The notes under the pieces are model-generated. The model worked only from the letters and a program-made list of their open reading frames with translations, had not been told where the DNA came from and did no database searches. From Hymenobacter aranciens (lineage in GTDB: Bacteria; Bacteroidota; Bacteroidia; Cytophagales; Hymenobacteraceae): a stretch of DNA of 64,000 nt. Shown one piece after another: positions 51,355 to 58,985 of this stretch; the first letter of the stretch is position 1, and each line of letters opens with the position of its first letter. Where the stretch lies: contig NZ_JAUQSY010000022.1 in the NCBI RefSeq assembly GCF_030580865.1, forward strand, positions 1-64,000, in the 5' to 3' direction. The position numbers and the translations under genes are program-made.

Positions 51355-51640
51355 TGCGCACCCCCCTGGGCCGTGCGCACCCCCCTTTTGGTCTGCGCAC
51401 CCTCCCTGGGCCGTGCGCACCCCCCTTTGAGCCTGCGCACCCTCCCTGGAGTGATTCGCGGGTGCCATGTGGGGCTGCGCACCTCCCTTGGGGGCTGCGC
51501 GGGTACCTTGGGGGGCTGCGCACCATCCTTTTGGGCTGCGCAGGTACCTTGGACGGCTGCGCAGGTATCCTGCGGGGCTGCGCACCTCCCTTTTGAGCTG
51601 CGCACCTTGCCACGAGCGTTTCGCGGGTGCCTTGGAGAAT
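51355..51640. repeat. 20-21 bp periodic array 3 (about 14 units)
   Basis: TGCGCA or its variant TTCGCG recurs at 51355, 51374, 51394, 51414, 51434, 51455, 51476, 51496, 51517 and 51537, then onward to about 51640, giving steps of 19-21 bp (mostly 20 or 21). Between them alternate CCCCCCTGGGCC, CCTCCCTTTTG and GGTACCTTGG blocks. It fills the gap between two convergent genes (stops at 51345 and 51657); no other feature is visible in that stretch. Confidence 0.88.
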
Positions 51641-51656
51641 TGAGCGGGTCGCGGGC

Positions 51657-52145
51657 TTAGCTGAACAGGCCGCCCTGACGGGTGGGCTGCTCGAAAGCCA
51701 GCAGCCACTGCTTGCGATGCAGGCCGCCGGCGTAGCCGGTGAGGCTGCCATTGGCCCCGATGATGCGGTGGCAGGGCCAGACGATGGCCAGGGGATTCTG
51801 GCCATTGGCCGCGCCCACGGCCCGCACGGCTTTCGGGTCATGGAGGGCTTTGGCAATATCGAGGTACGAGGCCGTGCGGCCGTAGCCCACGCCCAGCAGC
51901 GCCGCCCACACCCGCCGCTGAAATTCGGTGCCGATGAGGGGGGCGTACTGCAGCTCGAAGTCGCGCAATTCGCGGCCAAAGTAGGCCCTTAGCTGGCGGT
52001 GCGCTTCCTGCAAGTGGGCGGGAATCTGGGCGAGGGGCGTGGCGGGCACGGCATCTTCCAGAAAGCCCACGGCGCTCAGGCCCTCCTCGGAGCCGGTGAG
52101 GGCCAGCGGGCCGAGAGGCGTGGCGAGGTGAACAGTGGCGGACAT
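51657..52145 (-). CDS. ogt: Methylated-DNA-[protein]-cysteine S-methyltransferase
   Basis: 162 residues. Repairs O6-methylguanine by suicidal transfer of the alkyl group to cysteine. The active site is VWPCHRIIGANGSLTGYAGG, with the usual residue before PCHR replaced by Trp. The winged-helix part has GTEFQRRVWAALLGVGYGRT, DIAKALHDPKAVRAVGAANG (recognition helix) and the conserved KQWLLAFE. Length is normal for Ogt-type enzymes. It lies 31 bp downstream of the glycosidase gene and could be co-transcribed, although function does not link them. Confidence 0.93.
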   Translation of the reverse strand: MSATVHLATPLGPLALTGSEEGLSAVGFLEDAVPATPLAQIPAHLQEAHRQLRAYFGRELRDFELQYAPLIGTEFQRRVWAALLGVGYGRTASYLDIAKALHDPKAVRAVGAANGQNPLAIVWPCHRIIGANGSLTGYAGGLHRKQWLLAFEQPTRQGGLFS

Positions 52146-52176
52146 GAGGCAGCAGAATAGACGGTAAAAATACCAC

Positions 52177-53379
52177 CTACAGCAACGACAAGCTTCGGCT
52201 GCGGGCCGGGTTTTTAGTCTTCAGCTTGCTGGCCTCCTGCACCAGCGCCTGCGCCCGGCGCAGGGCCTCGGCGCTGGGCTCGTGCAGCACCCGCGCCGGG
52301 GGCGACACGCTCAGGTCGGCATCCCAGAGGCCGGCCTGGTGCCACTGGTGGGTGTGGTCCCAGTCGGGGCGGTCGACGATGGGGTAGAGGCAGACGCCCT
52401 GCAGCGGCAGGCCCGCCTGGCGCACAGCGGCACATTCCTGGCCAATCATGTCCCACCACAGGGGGCGGTCCACGCCGGGGTGGCTGGTTTCGGTGAGCAC
52501 GAAGGGGCGCTGGTAGCGCTTGTGGGCGTCGTGCAGCAGGGCGCGCAGGGGGCGCCAGCGCGGGTCGGGGATGTTATCGGCCCAGCCCAGCTTATTGGTG
52601 GTGTGGTTTTGCCACTGGTTGTCGTAGTAGTAGTTGAAGCCTACAATGTCGAGCAAACTTTCGTGGCCGCCGAGCTCGGGGCAGAGGCGTCCGCTGAGAA
52701 TGTCGGTGGCCTGAAACTGGTTGCGGTTGGCTTCTTTGGCTTCGCGGCGCTCGCGCTCGGTGGCACGCAGGGGGGGCACGATGTTCACCAGCGGCTCGGT
52801 GCTGAGGAAGCGGATGGTGGGGTCGGCCTCGCGCAGGGCGTGGGCGCCCTCGATGTAGGCGCGCATCAGGCCGTACTTCACGCGCCAGCCCTGGCCGTGG
52901 CAGTAGGGCGCGGTGCCATTGGCGTCGCCGCCGAGCCAGCTGATGAAGCTCACCTCGTTGATGGGCGTGACGATGAGTACGTTGTCGGGGCGCTCGGAGC
53001 GGTAGAAGTCCACAAAGGCCCGGCACAGCGCGGCAAAGCGCCGGGCAAACATGGGGTGCAGCGGCGTGAGGTCGTCGGGGAAGCCGAAGTGGCACAGGTC
53101 CCACACCTGCTGGATGCCGTGGCGGCGGCCGGCGGCCAGCATGGTTTTCACCGTGCTCCAGTCGTAGTGGTAGGGCGTTTTTTCGATGTGGGCCCAGCGG
53201 ATGCCCTCGCGCACGGTGCGAATCTGAAACTGGTCGAGGGCCGCGTAGTCTTCGTCAATCAGCTGCAGATGGCCGGTGAGGGGCAGGAAATCGACGCGGT
53301 GGCCGAAGGCGTTGAGTTGGTCGGTGCATTCGAAGCCGCCCCACCAGAAGGAGGAGAAGGGGGTAGTTTGGTTGAGCAT
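52177..53379 (-). CDS. Clan GH-A glycoside hydrolase, family 1-like
   Basis: 400 residues, a TIM-barrel glycosidase. The N terminus SSFWWGGFECTDQLNAFGHR resembles GH1 beta-glycosidases. VREGIRWAHIEKTPYHYDW and WDLCHFGFPDDLTP follow, then the proposed acid/base Glu in VTPINEVSFISW and the nucleophile Glu in FVLTETSHPG. There is no signal peptide, so it is presumably cytoplasmic. It is shorter than typical GH1 enzymes (about 440-480) and its catalytic motifs deviate from NEP and ENG. ATG 53379 follows directly upon a pair of palindromes. Confidence 0.8.
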   Translation of the reverse strand: MLNQTTPFSSFWWGGFECTDQLNAFGHRVDFLPLTGHLQLIDEDYAALDQFQIRTVREGIRWAHIEKTPYHYDWSTVKTMLAAGRRHGIQQVWDLCHFGFPDDLTPLHPMFARRFAALCRAFVDFYRSERPDNVLIVTPINEVSFISWLGGDANGTAPYCHGQGWRVKYGLMRAYIEGAHALREADPTIRFLSTEPLVNIVPPLRATERERREAKEANRNQFQATDILSGRLCPELGGHESLLDIVGFNYYYDNQWQNHTTNKLGWADNIPDPRWRPLRALLHDAHKRYQRPFVLTETSHPGVDRPLWWDMIGQECAAVRQAGLPLQGVCLYPIVDRPDWDHTHQWHQAGLWDADLSVSPPARVLHEPSAEALRRAQALVQEASKLKTKNPARSRSLSLL

Positions 53380-53391
53380 GGGATTTAGGAG

Positions 53392-53501
53392 GTGGTAGTA
53401 CGAATTCCGCGTAGCGGTTCGTACTACCACTATGACGTTGTTATAACCGCGCAAACGACCAAGTGGTAGTACGAACCCCTGCGGGGAATTCGTACTACCA
53501 C
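53392..53501. repeat. Pair of 39-bp palindromes in inverted orientation
   Basis: 53392-53430 and 53463-53501 each have 13-bp arms GTGGTAGTACGAA / TTCGTACTACCAC around a small GC-rich inner stem. The second is the reverse complement of the first apart from the loop, with 32 bp between them. REP/BIME-like; no transposase is near. Confidence 0.92.
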
Positions 53502-53504
53502 CCC

Positions 53505-54428
53505 CTACGCCCGTTGCGACAGGGCTTTGGCTTCTACAAAAATGCGCTTGAACTCGGGGTGCTCGGCCCGGATAGCATCCTGCAGCTGGTCGATGGCTTT
53601 TTCGACTTCTTCCGATTTGAGCTCATTATCAAACTCCACATCGAGGGCCAGAATCACGTCCTGCGGGCCCATGTACATGGTGAGGGGCGGGCGCACGGCG
53701 CACACACCGGGCTGGGCCTTGGCAATGCGGTCGAGGTCAGTGAGGGTTGCCTCGTCCACGCCTTCGCCCACCAGCAGGCCTTTGGTTTTCACGATAAGGA
53801 ACACGGCTACGCTCGTGAGTAGCAGCCCGATGGCGATGGAGGCGGCGCCGTCGAAGTAAGGGTTGTTGAGCAGGTGGCCGAAGTACACGCCGGCCAGGGC
53901 GATGACGAGGCCGAGCAGGGCCGCCAAATCCTCCATGAGGATGGCAAACACCGAGGGGTCTTTGCTGCGCGAGAGGGCGGCGGTGAAGGACGCCTGACCG
54001 CGGTCCTGGTTGAAAGCTTTGAAGGCCAGGAAGCAGGAAACACCCTCGAAGGCCAGCGAGAGGCCCAGCACCCAGTAGTTCCAGGTGGGGTCGGTGATGG
54101 GGGAGGGGTGCTGCAGGTGGGTTACGCCCTCGTAGAACGACATGCCGCCGCCCACGGCAAACACCAGCACGGCCACAATCAGGCCCCAGAAATACAGCTC
54201 CTTGCTGCGCCCGAAGGGGTGCTTGGCATCGGCGGGCTTTTCCGACTGCTTCACGCCGTAGAGAATCAGCATGCCGTTGCCGCTATCGACGAGCGAGTGA
54301 ATGCCCTCCGAGAGCATGGCCGAGCTGCCGGTGAAAAACGCCGCCACAAACTTGCTGATGGCGATGGCAATATTGGCCCCAATGGCCCCGTAAATGGCGA
54401 GCTTGGAAGAGGAAGCGGGTGAACTCAT
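53505..54428 (-). CDS. Cation diffusion facilitator transporter (copy 2)
   Basis: 307 residues, six TM helices. The metal-site motif is in SEGIHSLVDSGNGMLILYG (His and Asp), followed by KHPFGRSKELYFWGLIVAVL. SKDPSVFAILMEDLAALLGL is typical of the SLC30A9-like CDF subgroup. The C-terminal cytoplasmic domain (RPPLTMYMGPQDVILALDVE) should dimerise. It exports Zn(II), Mn(II) or similar cations in exchange for protons. It is about 60 percent identical by eye to the gene 48 bp upstream, so this is a tandem duplication, probably one transcription unit. Confidence 0.92.
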   Translation of the reverse strand: MSSPASSSKLAIYGAIGANIAIAISKFVAAFFTGSSAMLSEGIHSLVDSGNGMLILYGVKQSEKPADAKHPFGRSKELYFWGLIVAVLVFAVGGGMSFYEGVTHLQHPSPITDPTWNYWVLGLSLAFEGVSCFLAFKAFNQDRGQASFTAALSRSKDPSVFAILMEDLAALLGLVIALAGVYFGHLLNNPYFDGAASIAIGLLLTSVAVFLIVKTKGLLVGEGVDEATLTDLDRIAKAQPGVCAVRPPLTMYMGPQDVILALDVEFDNELKSEEVEKAIDQLQDAIRAEHPEFKRIFVEAKALSQRA

Positions 54429-54476
54429 AGGTTCCGCCTTACGCAGAACCGGCGCGGGCGTTGGCTTGGTGGGGCG

Positions 54477-55412
54477 TTAGTGCCGCGCCGCGCCCGTCGA
54501 ATCAGCCAGCGATGAGGCCTCGATGAAGATGCGCCGGAACTCGGGGTGCCGGGCCTTGATGGCGGTTTGCAGGCGCTCGACGGCGTGCTCCACCTCCACG
54601 GCCGTGAGGTGGTCGTGGAAGGCCACGTCGAGGGCCAGAATGCCGTCGGTGGGGCCCAGGTACATCGTGAGCGGGGCGCGCAGCTCGGCCACGGCGGCGT
54701 CCTGCCGGGCCAGGGTTTCGAGCTGGCGCAGCACCTCGGGGCTGGCGCCTTCGCCCACCAGCAGGCCCTTAGCTTCCTTGAGCATGAACACGGCCATGCC
54801 CACCAGCAGCAGGCCAATGGCCATCGAGGCGGCGCCGTCGAAGTACAGATTATTCAGCAGATGCCCGAAGAAAATGCCGGCCAGCGCAATCAAGAGGCCC
54901 ACCAGCGCGGCCAGGTCTTCGAGCAGGATGGCAAACACGGCCGGGTCGCGGCTGCTGCGCAGGGCCTGCCAGAAGCTTTGCTCGCCCTGAGTTTTGCGAA
55001 ACTCGCGGTAGGCCAGCGTGCTGGCCACGCCTTCGAACACGATGGCCAGGCTGAGCACCCAGTAGTTCCAGGTGGGGTCGGTGAGCGGGGCGGGGTTTTG
55101 CAGGTACTGGTAGCCTTTGTAGAGCGACATGCCGCCGCCCACCGCAAAGATGAGCACGGCCACAATCACCGTCCAGAAGTAGATTTCTTTGCTGTAGCCG
55201 AAGGGGTGCCGCTCGTCGGCGGGCCGGGCGCTACGGTTCATGCCGAAGAGAATGAGCATGCCGTTGCCGCTATCCACGAGCGAGTGAATGCCTTCCGACA
55301 TCATGGCCGCGCTGCCGGTGAAGCCCGCCGCCACAAACTTGCTGACCGCAATGGCGAGGTTAGCGACGATAGCGCCGTAAACGACGATTTTAGAGGAATT
55401 GCTTGCTGCCAT
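54477..55412 (-). CDS. Cation diffusion facilitator transporter (copy 1)
   Basis: 311 residues with the same architecture as its neighbour: SEGIHSLVDSGNGMLILFG, RHPFGYSKEIYFWTVIVAVL, SRDPAVFAILLEDLAALVGL and the C-terminal RAPLTMYLGPTDGILALDVA. Divergence between the copies is spread along the sequence, and both keep the metal-site His/Asp. The gene begins 56 bp downstream of the motor-subunit gene at 55469 on the same strand. It might be read through from that operon, but no functional link is known. Confidence 0.92.
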   Translation of the reverse strand: MAASNSSKIVVYGAIVANLAIAVSKFVAAGFTGSAAMMSEGIHSLVDSGNGMLILFGMNRSARPADERHPFGYSKEIYFWTVIVAVLIFAVGGGMSLYKGYQYLQNPAPLTDPTWNYWVLSLAIVFEGVASTLAYREFRKTQGEQSFWQALRSSRDPAVFAILLEDLAALVGLLIALAGIFFGHLLNNLYFDGAASMAIGLLLVGMAVFMLKEAKGLLVGEGASPEVLRQLETLARQDAAVAELRAPLTMYLGPTDGILALDVAFHDHLTAVEVEHAVERLQTAIKARHPEFRRIFIEASSLADSTGAARH

Positions 55413-55468
55413 GCCCGGGCTTACGGGGGCGGTGGGGTGGGCGTTGATAAAAAAGCGGGCCGGCTGGC

Positions 55469-56167
55469 TCAGCGCCGAACTGACTGGCCGTTAATCGAGC
55501 CGATTTTGGGCTGAATCTGGATGATGAAGCGCTTGTTGAGCTCCTCCTGGGCGTCGCGGTAGCGGTTCACGCCGCCGAAGCCGCTGCCGGCCGGCACCAC
55601 CTCGTAGCGCGGCGCCGGAAACTCGATGTCGGCATCGCGCCAGAGCTGGTACACGGCCAGGGCTCGCAAGTAGCTGAGCTGCCGGGTGGCCGCGCCGTCG
55701 TAGTTGAGCGGAGTGTTGTAGGAGTAGGTGCCGTTGGGCAGGCGGGTGTTGTAGCGGGCGGTGCGGCCTTCAATAACCACCAGATACTGAATACTGTCGG
55801 CCTTGTTGAGGGCGCTGAGCTGCTTCACCAGAAAGCGGCCGGCGCTGATGAGTCGGGCCTTGTATTCCTCTTTCAGCACCGGGCTGTTGGAGTCGAAGGC
55901 CACGTCGAAGCTCAGCTCGTAGCGCTTGAAATCCTTGTTGTAGATGAAGTAGCGCGGGTCTTCCAGCTTCTGCAGAGCTTCTTTGATTTCGTCGAGCTTT
56001 TTCTTTTCCTTAAGCTGCACCTCCAGCCGGGCGTTGGCTTGCTCCAGGCCCGCCTGCTTGTCGCGAAATAATTTGTAGCTCAGCACGAACAGCACCAGCA
56101 TGGTCAGGAACAGCGCCGTCATCAAGTCCACGTAGCTGGGCCAGAAGAAGTCCTTGCTCTGCTTCAT
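55469..56167 (-). CDS. MotB/ZorB-like stator subunit with OmpA-like domain
   Basis: 232 residues. The N terminus FFWPSYVDLMTALFLTMLVL is a single TM helix carrying Asp14 where MotB and ZorB have their proton-channel Asp. A coiled segment (KQAGLEQANARLEVQLKEKK) is followed by a divergent OmpA-like domain (about 84-220: FDVAFDSNSPVLKEEYKARL, YLVVIEGRTAR, LSYLRALAVYQLW), probably peptidoglycan binding. Its ATG overlaps the stop of the MotA-like gene (ATGA), implying translational coupling. With that partner it should form a proton-driven inner-membrane motor. There are no flagellar genes here, so a swimming role is unlikely. Confidence 0.82.
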   Translation of the reverse strand: MKQSKDFFWPSYVDLMTALFLTMLVLFVLSYKLFRDKQAGLEQANARLEVQLKEKKKLDEIKEALQKLEDPRYFIYNKDFKRYELSFDVAFDSNSPVLKEEYKARLISAGRFLVKQLSALNKADSIQYLVVIEGRTARYNTRLPNGTYSYNTPLNYDGAATRQLSYLRALAVYQLWRDADIEFPAPRYEVVPAGSGFGGVNRYRDAQEELNKRFIIQIQPKIGSINGQSVRR

Positions 56168-57699
56168 CGGGCGCTGGGTTTCTTGCCGGCCCCGAACATG
56201 CGCTGGTACCACTTGGGCTCGGTTATCTTTTCGAGCACGGTGTTGGTGCGGGCCACTTGGGTTAGCAGCTCGCGCTGCACCTGCTCGTCGCGCTCGATGC
56301 GCTCCTGCAGGGCCGTGAGGGCCTGGGCGCTGCGCCGGGCCTGCTCCTCCTGAATTTTATTCATGTTCAGCTGCTGGGCCGGCAGCTGCTGGAATGGGTT
56401 GAGGTACTCCGTGATTTTCTGGTATATATTGTTTTCGTTGAGCTGGCGGAAGTGGGCCGACCACTGCGCGTGGGCGGCCTGGGCCTCGGCCTCTAGGGTG
56501 TGGCGGCGGCTGTCGAGCACCTGGCGCATCTGCTGGGCGTCCTCGCTCAGGGCCTGGCTCATCTGGTCGCTCACGTTGCGCAGCAACTGACTGTGCTGCC
56601 CAAAAAACTGCACCTGCTCGCGTATGCGCTGGTCGTGCTGCTCTAAGTAGCCGGGCACTTCGTTCAGGGCTTTTTCGAGGCCGCCCAGGCGGTCGAGCAG
56701 ACCGGTGATGGTGCGGGCCACGTCGGCGCCCTGGCTGACGGCCACGTTCAGGGCCTGCTGGTAGCCGAGGAATTTCTCGAACGAGGCGGCGCTTTCGTCC
56801 ACCCGGTCGAATACCTTAATTGTGGCGTTGGCCAGCTCGGTATAGCCGATGGTTTGCAGCTTTTCGAGGAAGTTTTTCTGTACCTCAATGTTGGCCGTGA
56901 TGGCGCCGATAAGCGGCGTAAACTCAGCAATCTTGGCGAAGAAATCAACCTGAATCTTGGCGAAGAAATCCTGGTTGAAGGTGTCGAGCACGGCCTTCAG
57001 GCTGCTCATGCTCTGCTGCATGTCGGAGTTGAGCTTGGGCAGCAGGGTTTTTTGCAGGAAGTTGTAGTAGGCATTTTTGAGCCGGTCGCGGGTGGCGCGA
57101 GCGGCCTTGAGCTGCTGGTTGCCGAGCAGCGTGAGGCCCAGCCCCACGATACTGCCAATCATGGCAATGAGCACCCCGCCCAGGAATTCGGTGACGTCGC
57201 TGTTGTTGAAGTCAGCCGCCGCCCCGCTGGCCGCGCCAAACGGGTTCACCAGCGCCAGCAGCCCCAGAATGGCCCCGCCGAAAGTACCCAGCAGGCCCAA
57301 ATACAGCGGCGTCGAAATCTGGGCTTGAATTTCTTCGTCCAGCAGCGTGGCCTCACGCTCCGAGATATCGCGCAGGGTGTCGAAGTCAGCTGCTGCGCCC
57401 TTGTTGGCCTGCAGGTAGTCGTTGGTGTCGTTGAGAATCTGGGTGAACTCGGGGCTGGCGCTGGTGGCGCGCACGGCGTCGTACTCGATGGTAGCCAGCA
57501 GGCCGTGCATGGCGCCGGGCTGGTCCCACTCGCCGCCGCCCAGGTCGGGGTTGGGCGCGCTCACGCGCTGCACCGACAGACTGCCCTTGCCCGGGTACAG
57601 CGTGGCTACCTGGCGCACCAGCAGCATGTTGCGGCGGTACACCAGTAGTTGCCACAGCATGAGCCCCAGAATAATGGCGGCCTCAACGATTCTCAACAT
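56164..57699 (-). CDS. MotA/ExbB/ZorA-like motor subunit with long coiled tail
   Basis: 511 residues. TM1 is at about 3-21 (IVEAAIILGLMLWQLLVY). TM2 at 131-154 (LYLGLLGTFGGAILGLLALV) has the LGLLGT motif of ExbB/TolQ/MotA proteins, and TM3 lies at 172-194 (LGGVLIAMIGSIVGLGLTLL). The remaining 300 residues are helical and heptad-rich, without TM segments, predicting a long cytoplasmic coiled tail as in ZorA rather than MotA or ExbB. It is followed by the MotB-like gene with a 4-bp overlap and preceded by the 418-aa gene at 18 bp. The tail is the likely contact for the HSP70-like or tubulin-like proteins of the operon (inference). Confidence 0.82.
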   Translation of the reverse strand: MLRIVEAAIILGLMLWQLLVYRRNMLLVRQVATLYPGKGSLSVQRVSAPNPDLGGGEWDQPGAMHGLLATIEYDAVRATSASPEFTQILNDTNDYLQANKGAAADFDTLRDISEREATLLDEEIQAQISTPLYLGLLGTFGGAILGLLALVNPFGAASGAAADFNNSDVTEFLGGVLIAMIGSIVGLGLTLLGNQQLKAARATRDRLKNAYYNFLQKTLLPKLNSDMQQSMSSLKAVLDTFNQDFFAKIQVDFFAKIAEFTPLIGAITANIEVQKNFLEKLQTIGYTELANATIKVFDRVDESAASFEKFLGYQQALNVAVSQGADVARTITGLLDRLGGLEKALNEVPGYLEQHDQRIREQVQFFGQHSQLLRNVSDQMSQALSEDAQQMRQVLDSRRHTLEAEAQAAHAQWSAHFRQLNENNIYQKITEYLNPFQQLPAQQLNMNKIQEEQARRSAQALTALQERIERDEQVQRELLTQVARTNTVLEKITEPKWYQRMFGAGKKPSAR

Positions 57700-57717
57700 A
57701 AGCTTTGATTCTGAATT

Positions 57718-58974
57718 CTAACGCACCTCCAGCCGGGCCAGGGTACTCACCTGCCAGCCGTCGCCCTGCCGCACCAGCTGCCCCGGGGCGGCCGCCGCCA
57801 CGCTGCTGATTCGGCCTGGCAGCTCGTAGTCGAAGTAGTCGCGCAGCTGCTCCAGCCCATCACCAATCAGCTTGCCCTGGTTAGCATAAGGGTTGAGGGT
57901 GAACGTGGCGCGGTCGGGATTGCGGGCGTCAACGGTGAGCATGATGGGCAGCTGCGGCAGAGCCTCGGCCACCAGCTTGCGCTCCTCGATATAGCCGCCT
58001 TCCTGTGCTGGCGCGTAGCGGGCTACCGGCGGGGCCGGTGCTGCTGCTACGGCTGGCGCGCTGGCTGCGGCAGCCGTAGCAATGGGAACGGCAGGCGGCG
58101 GATTGTTTTTCTGAGGGATAGGATTCACGGTAGGGCGTTTTTTGGGCGGTTGATTAACAAGGTTTCGAGCCTTTTCAGCGCTGACTTCCTTCATGTCATC
58201 GGCCTGCTTCTTCATCTCATTGAAGGCATCGTGCGAGCTGGTTAATTTCGTCAGGCGGGTTCTCGATTCCTCCGCGTTTAAAAGCTCGGCGTTGCGTTGC
58301 TGCGACTGCCGCAGGGCCATCAGCAGCGCGCCGAGCACCGCGCCCAGCACAAAGGCCAGCCCCAGGCTAAACGCCGGATGCTGGGCCACAAAGCTGGCCC
58401 GGTCGACAGGTACCGGCTTAGCTGGTGGTACTTGTACCACCTCATCAGGCTGCTGGACCGGCGCTGCAACTGGGGCGGCAGCTGGTGCCGGTTGGGTAGC
58501 AGTTACTGCCGGGGCCGTTTGCGCCGCTGGTGTGGGGCTGGCTGGCAAGCCGGCAATGGTGTTAAGCTTATTGGCCAGTGCTCCGGCATCAATTGTGTGG
58601 AGCTCGGTGCCTTTTTTAGCTCTCGCTACGTTGGCTACAATGGTGTCAACCAATTGGCGCGGGGTGGCCGCTTCGCCACTGAACCGACTGAAAACCTGGT
58701 TTTTTAATACTGTCAGGCCCGATTTGTCGGCTTGCGCATCCTTTGATTTGCTCCACTCCTTAAACTCATCTACCGTACTCCAGGGAGCCGGCCGCTGCCT
58801 GGGGGCCCGGCTTTCGTTCGTGTTCCAGATGTGCTGGGCTGTTATCGTCCAGATGGCACCTTTCAACGCATCATCGGAAAGGGCTGGACTGACCACATCC
58901 GGGCTGCCCGCCTGGGCAAAACCCCGGTTAACAGTCCCGGCCAGCAGCGCGAAAAATAAAAGCAAACGGAACAT
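57718..58974 (-). CDS. Unknown protein: signal peptide, mid-protein TM helix, coiled coil
   Basis: 418 residues. MFRLLLFFALLAGTVNRGFA is a signal peptide. The exported part (21-190) includes a helical segment (LTVLKNQVFSRFSGEAATPR) and an Ala/Pro/Gln-rich spacer. A TM helix follows at about 196-218 (FSLGLAFVLGAVLGALLMAL), then a coiled segment (ESRTRLTKLTSSHDAFNEMK), a second Pro/Ala spacer and a C-terminal globular domain of about 90 residues (LPQLPIMLTVDARNPDRATF...). I recognise no family. The tight spacing (11 bp to the HSP70-like gene, 18 bp to the MotA-like gene) makes it a likely component of the same membrane complex, linking periplasm and cytoplasm. Confidence 0.75.
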   Translation of the reverse strand: MFRLLLFFALLAGTVNRGFAQAGSPDVVSPALSDDALKGAIWTITAQHIWNTNESRAPRQRPAPWSTVDEFKEWSKSKDAQADKSGLTVLKNQVFSRFSGEAATPRQLVDTIVANVARAKKGTELHTIDAGALANKLNTIAGLPASPTPAAQTAPAVTATQPAPAAAPVAAPVQQPDEVVQVPPAKPVPVDRASFVAQHPAFSLGLAFVLGAVLGALLMALRQSQQRNAELLNAEESRTRLTKLTSSHDAFNEMKKQADDMKEVSAEKARNLVNQPPKKRPTVNPIPQKNNPPPAVPIATAAAASAPAVAAAPAPPVARYAPAQEGGYIEERKLVAEALPQLPIMLTVDARNPDRATFTLNPYANQGKLIGDGLEQLRDYFDYELPGRISSVAAAAPGQLVRQGDGWQVSTLARLEVR

Positions 58975-58985
58975 AGTCAGATGGG

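Noticed and set aside
53392-53501. Insertion-sequence terminal inverted repeats
   Set aside because: The paired palindromes enclose only 32 bp and there is no transposase or target duplication.
55469-57699. Calling the motor genes flagellar MotA/MotB or a complete Zorya system
   Set aside because: No flagellar genes occur here and the organism type is usually non-flagellated; no ZorC, ZorD or ZorE-like gene is visible, so neither label is justified.
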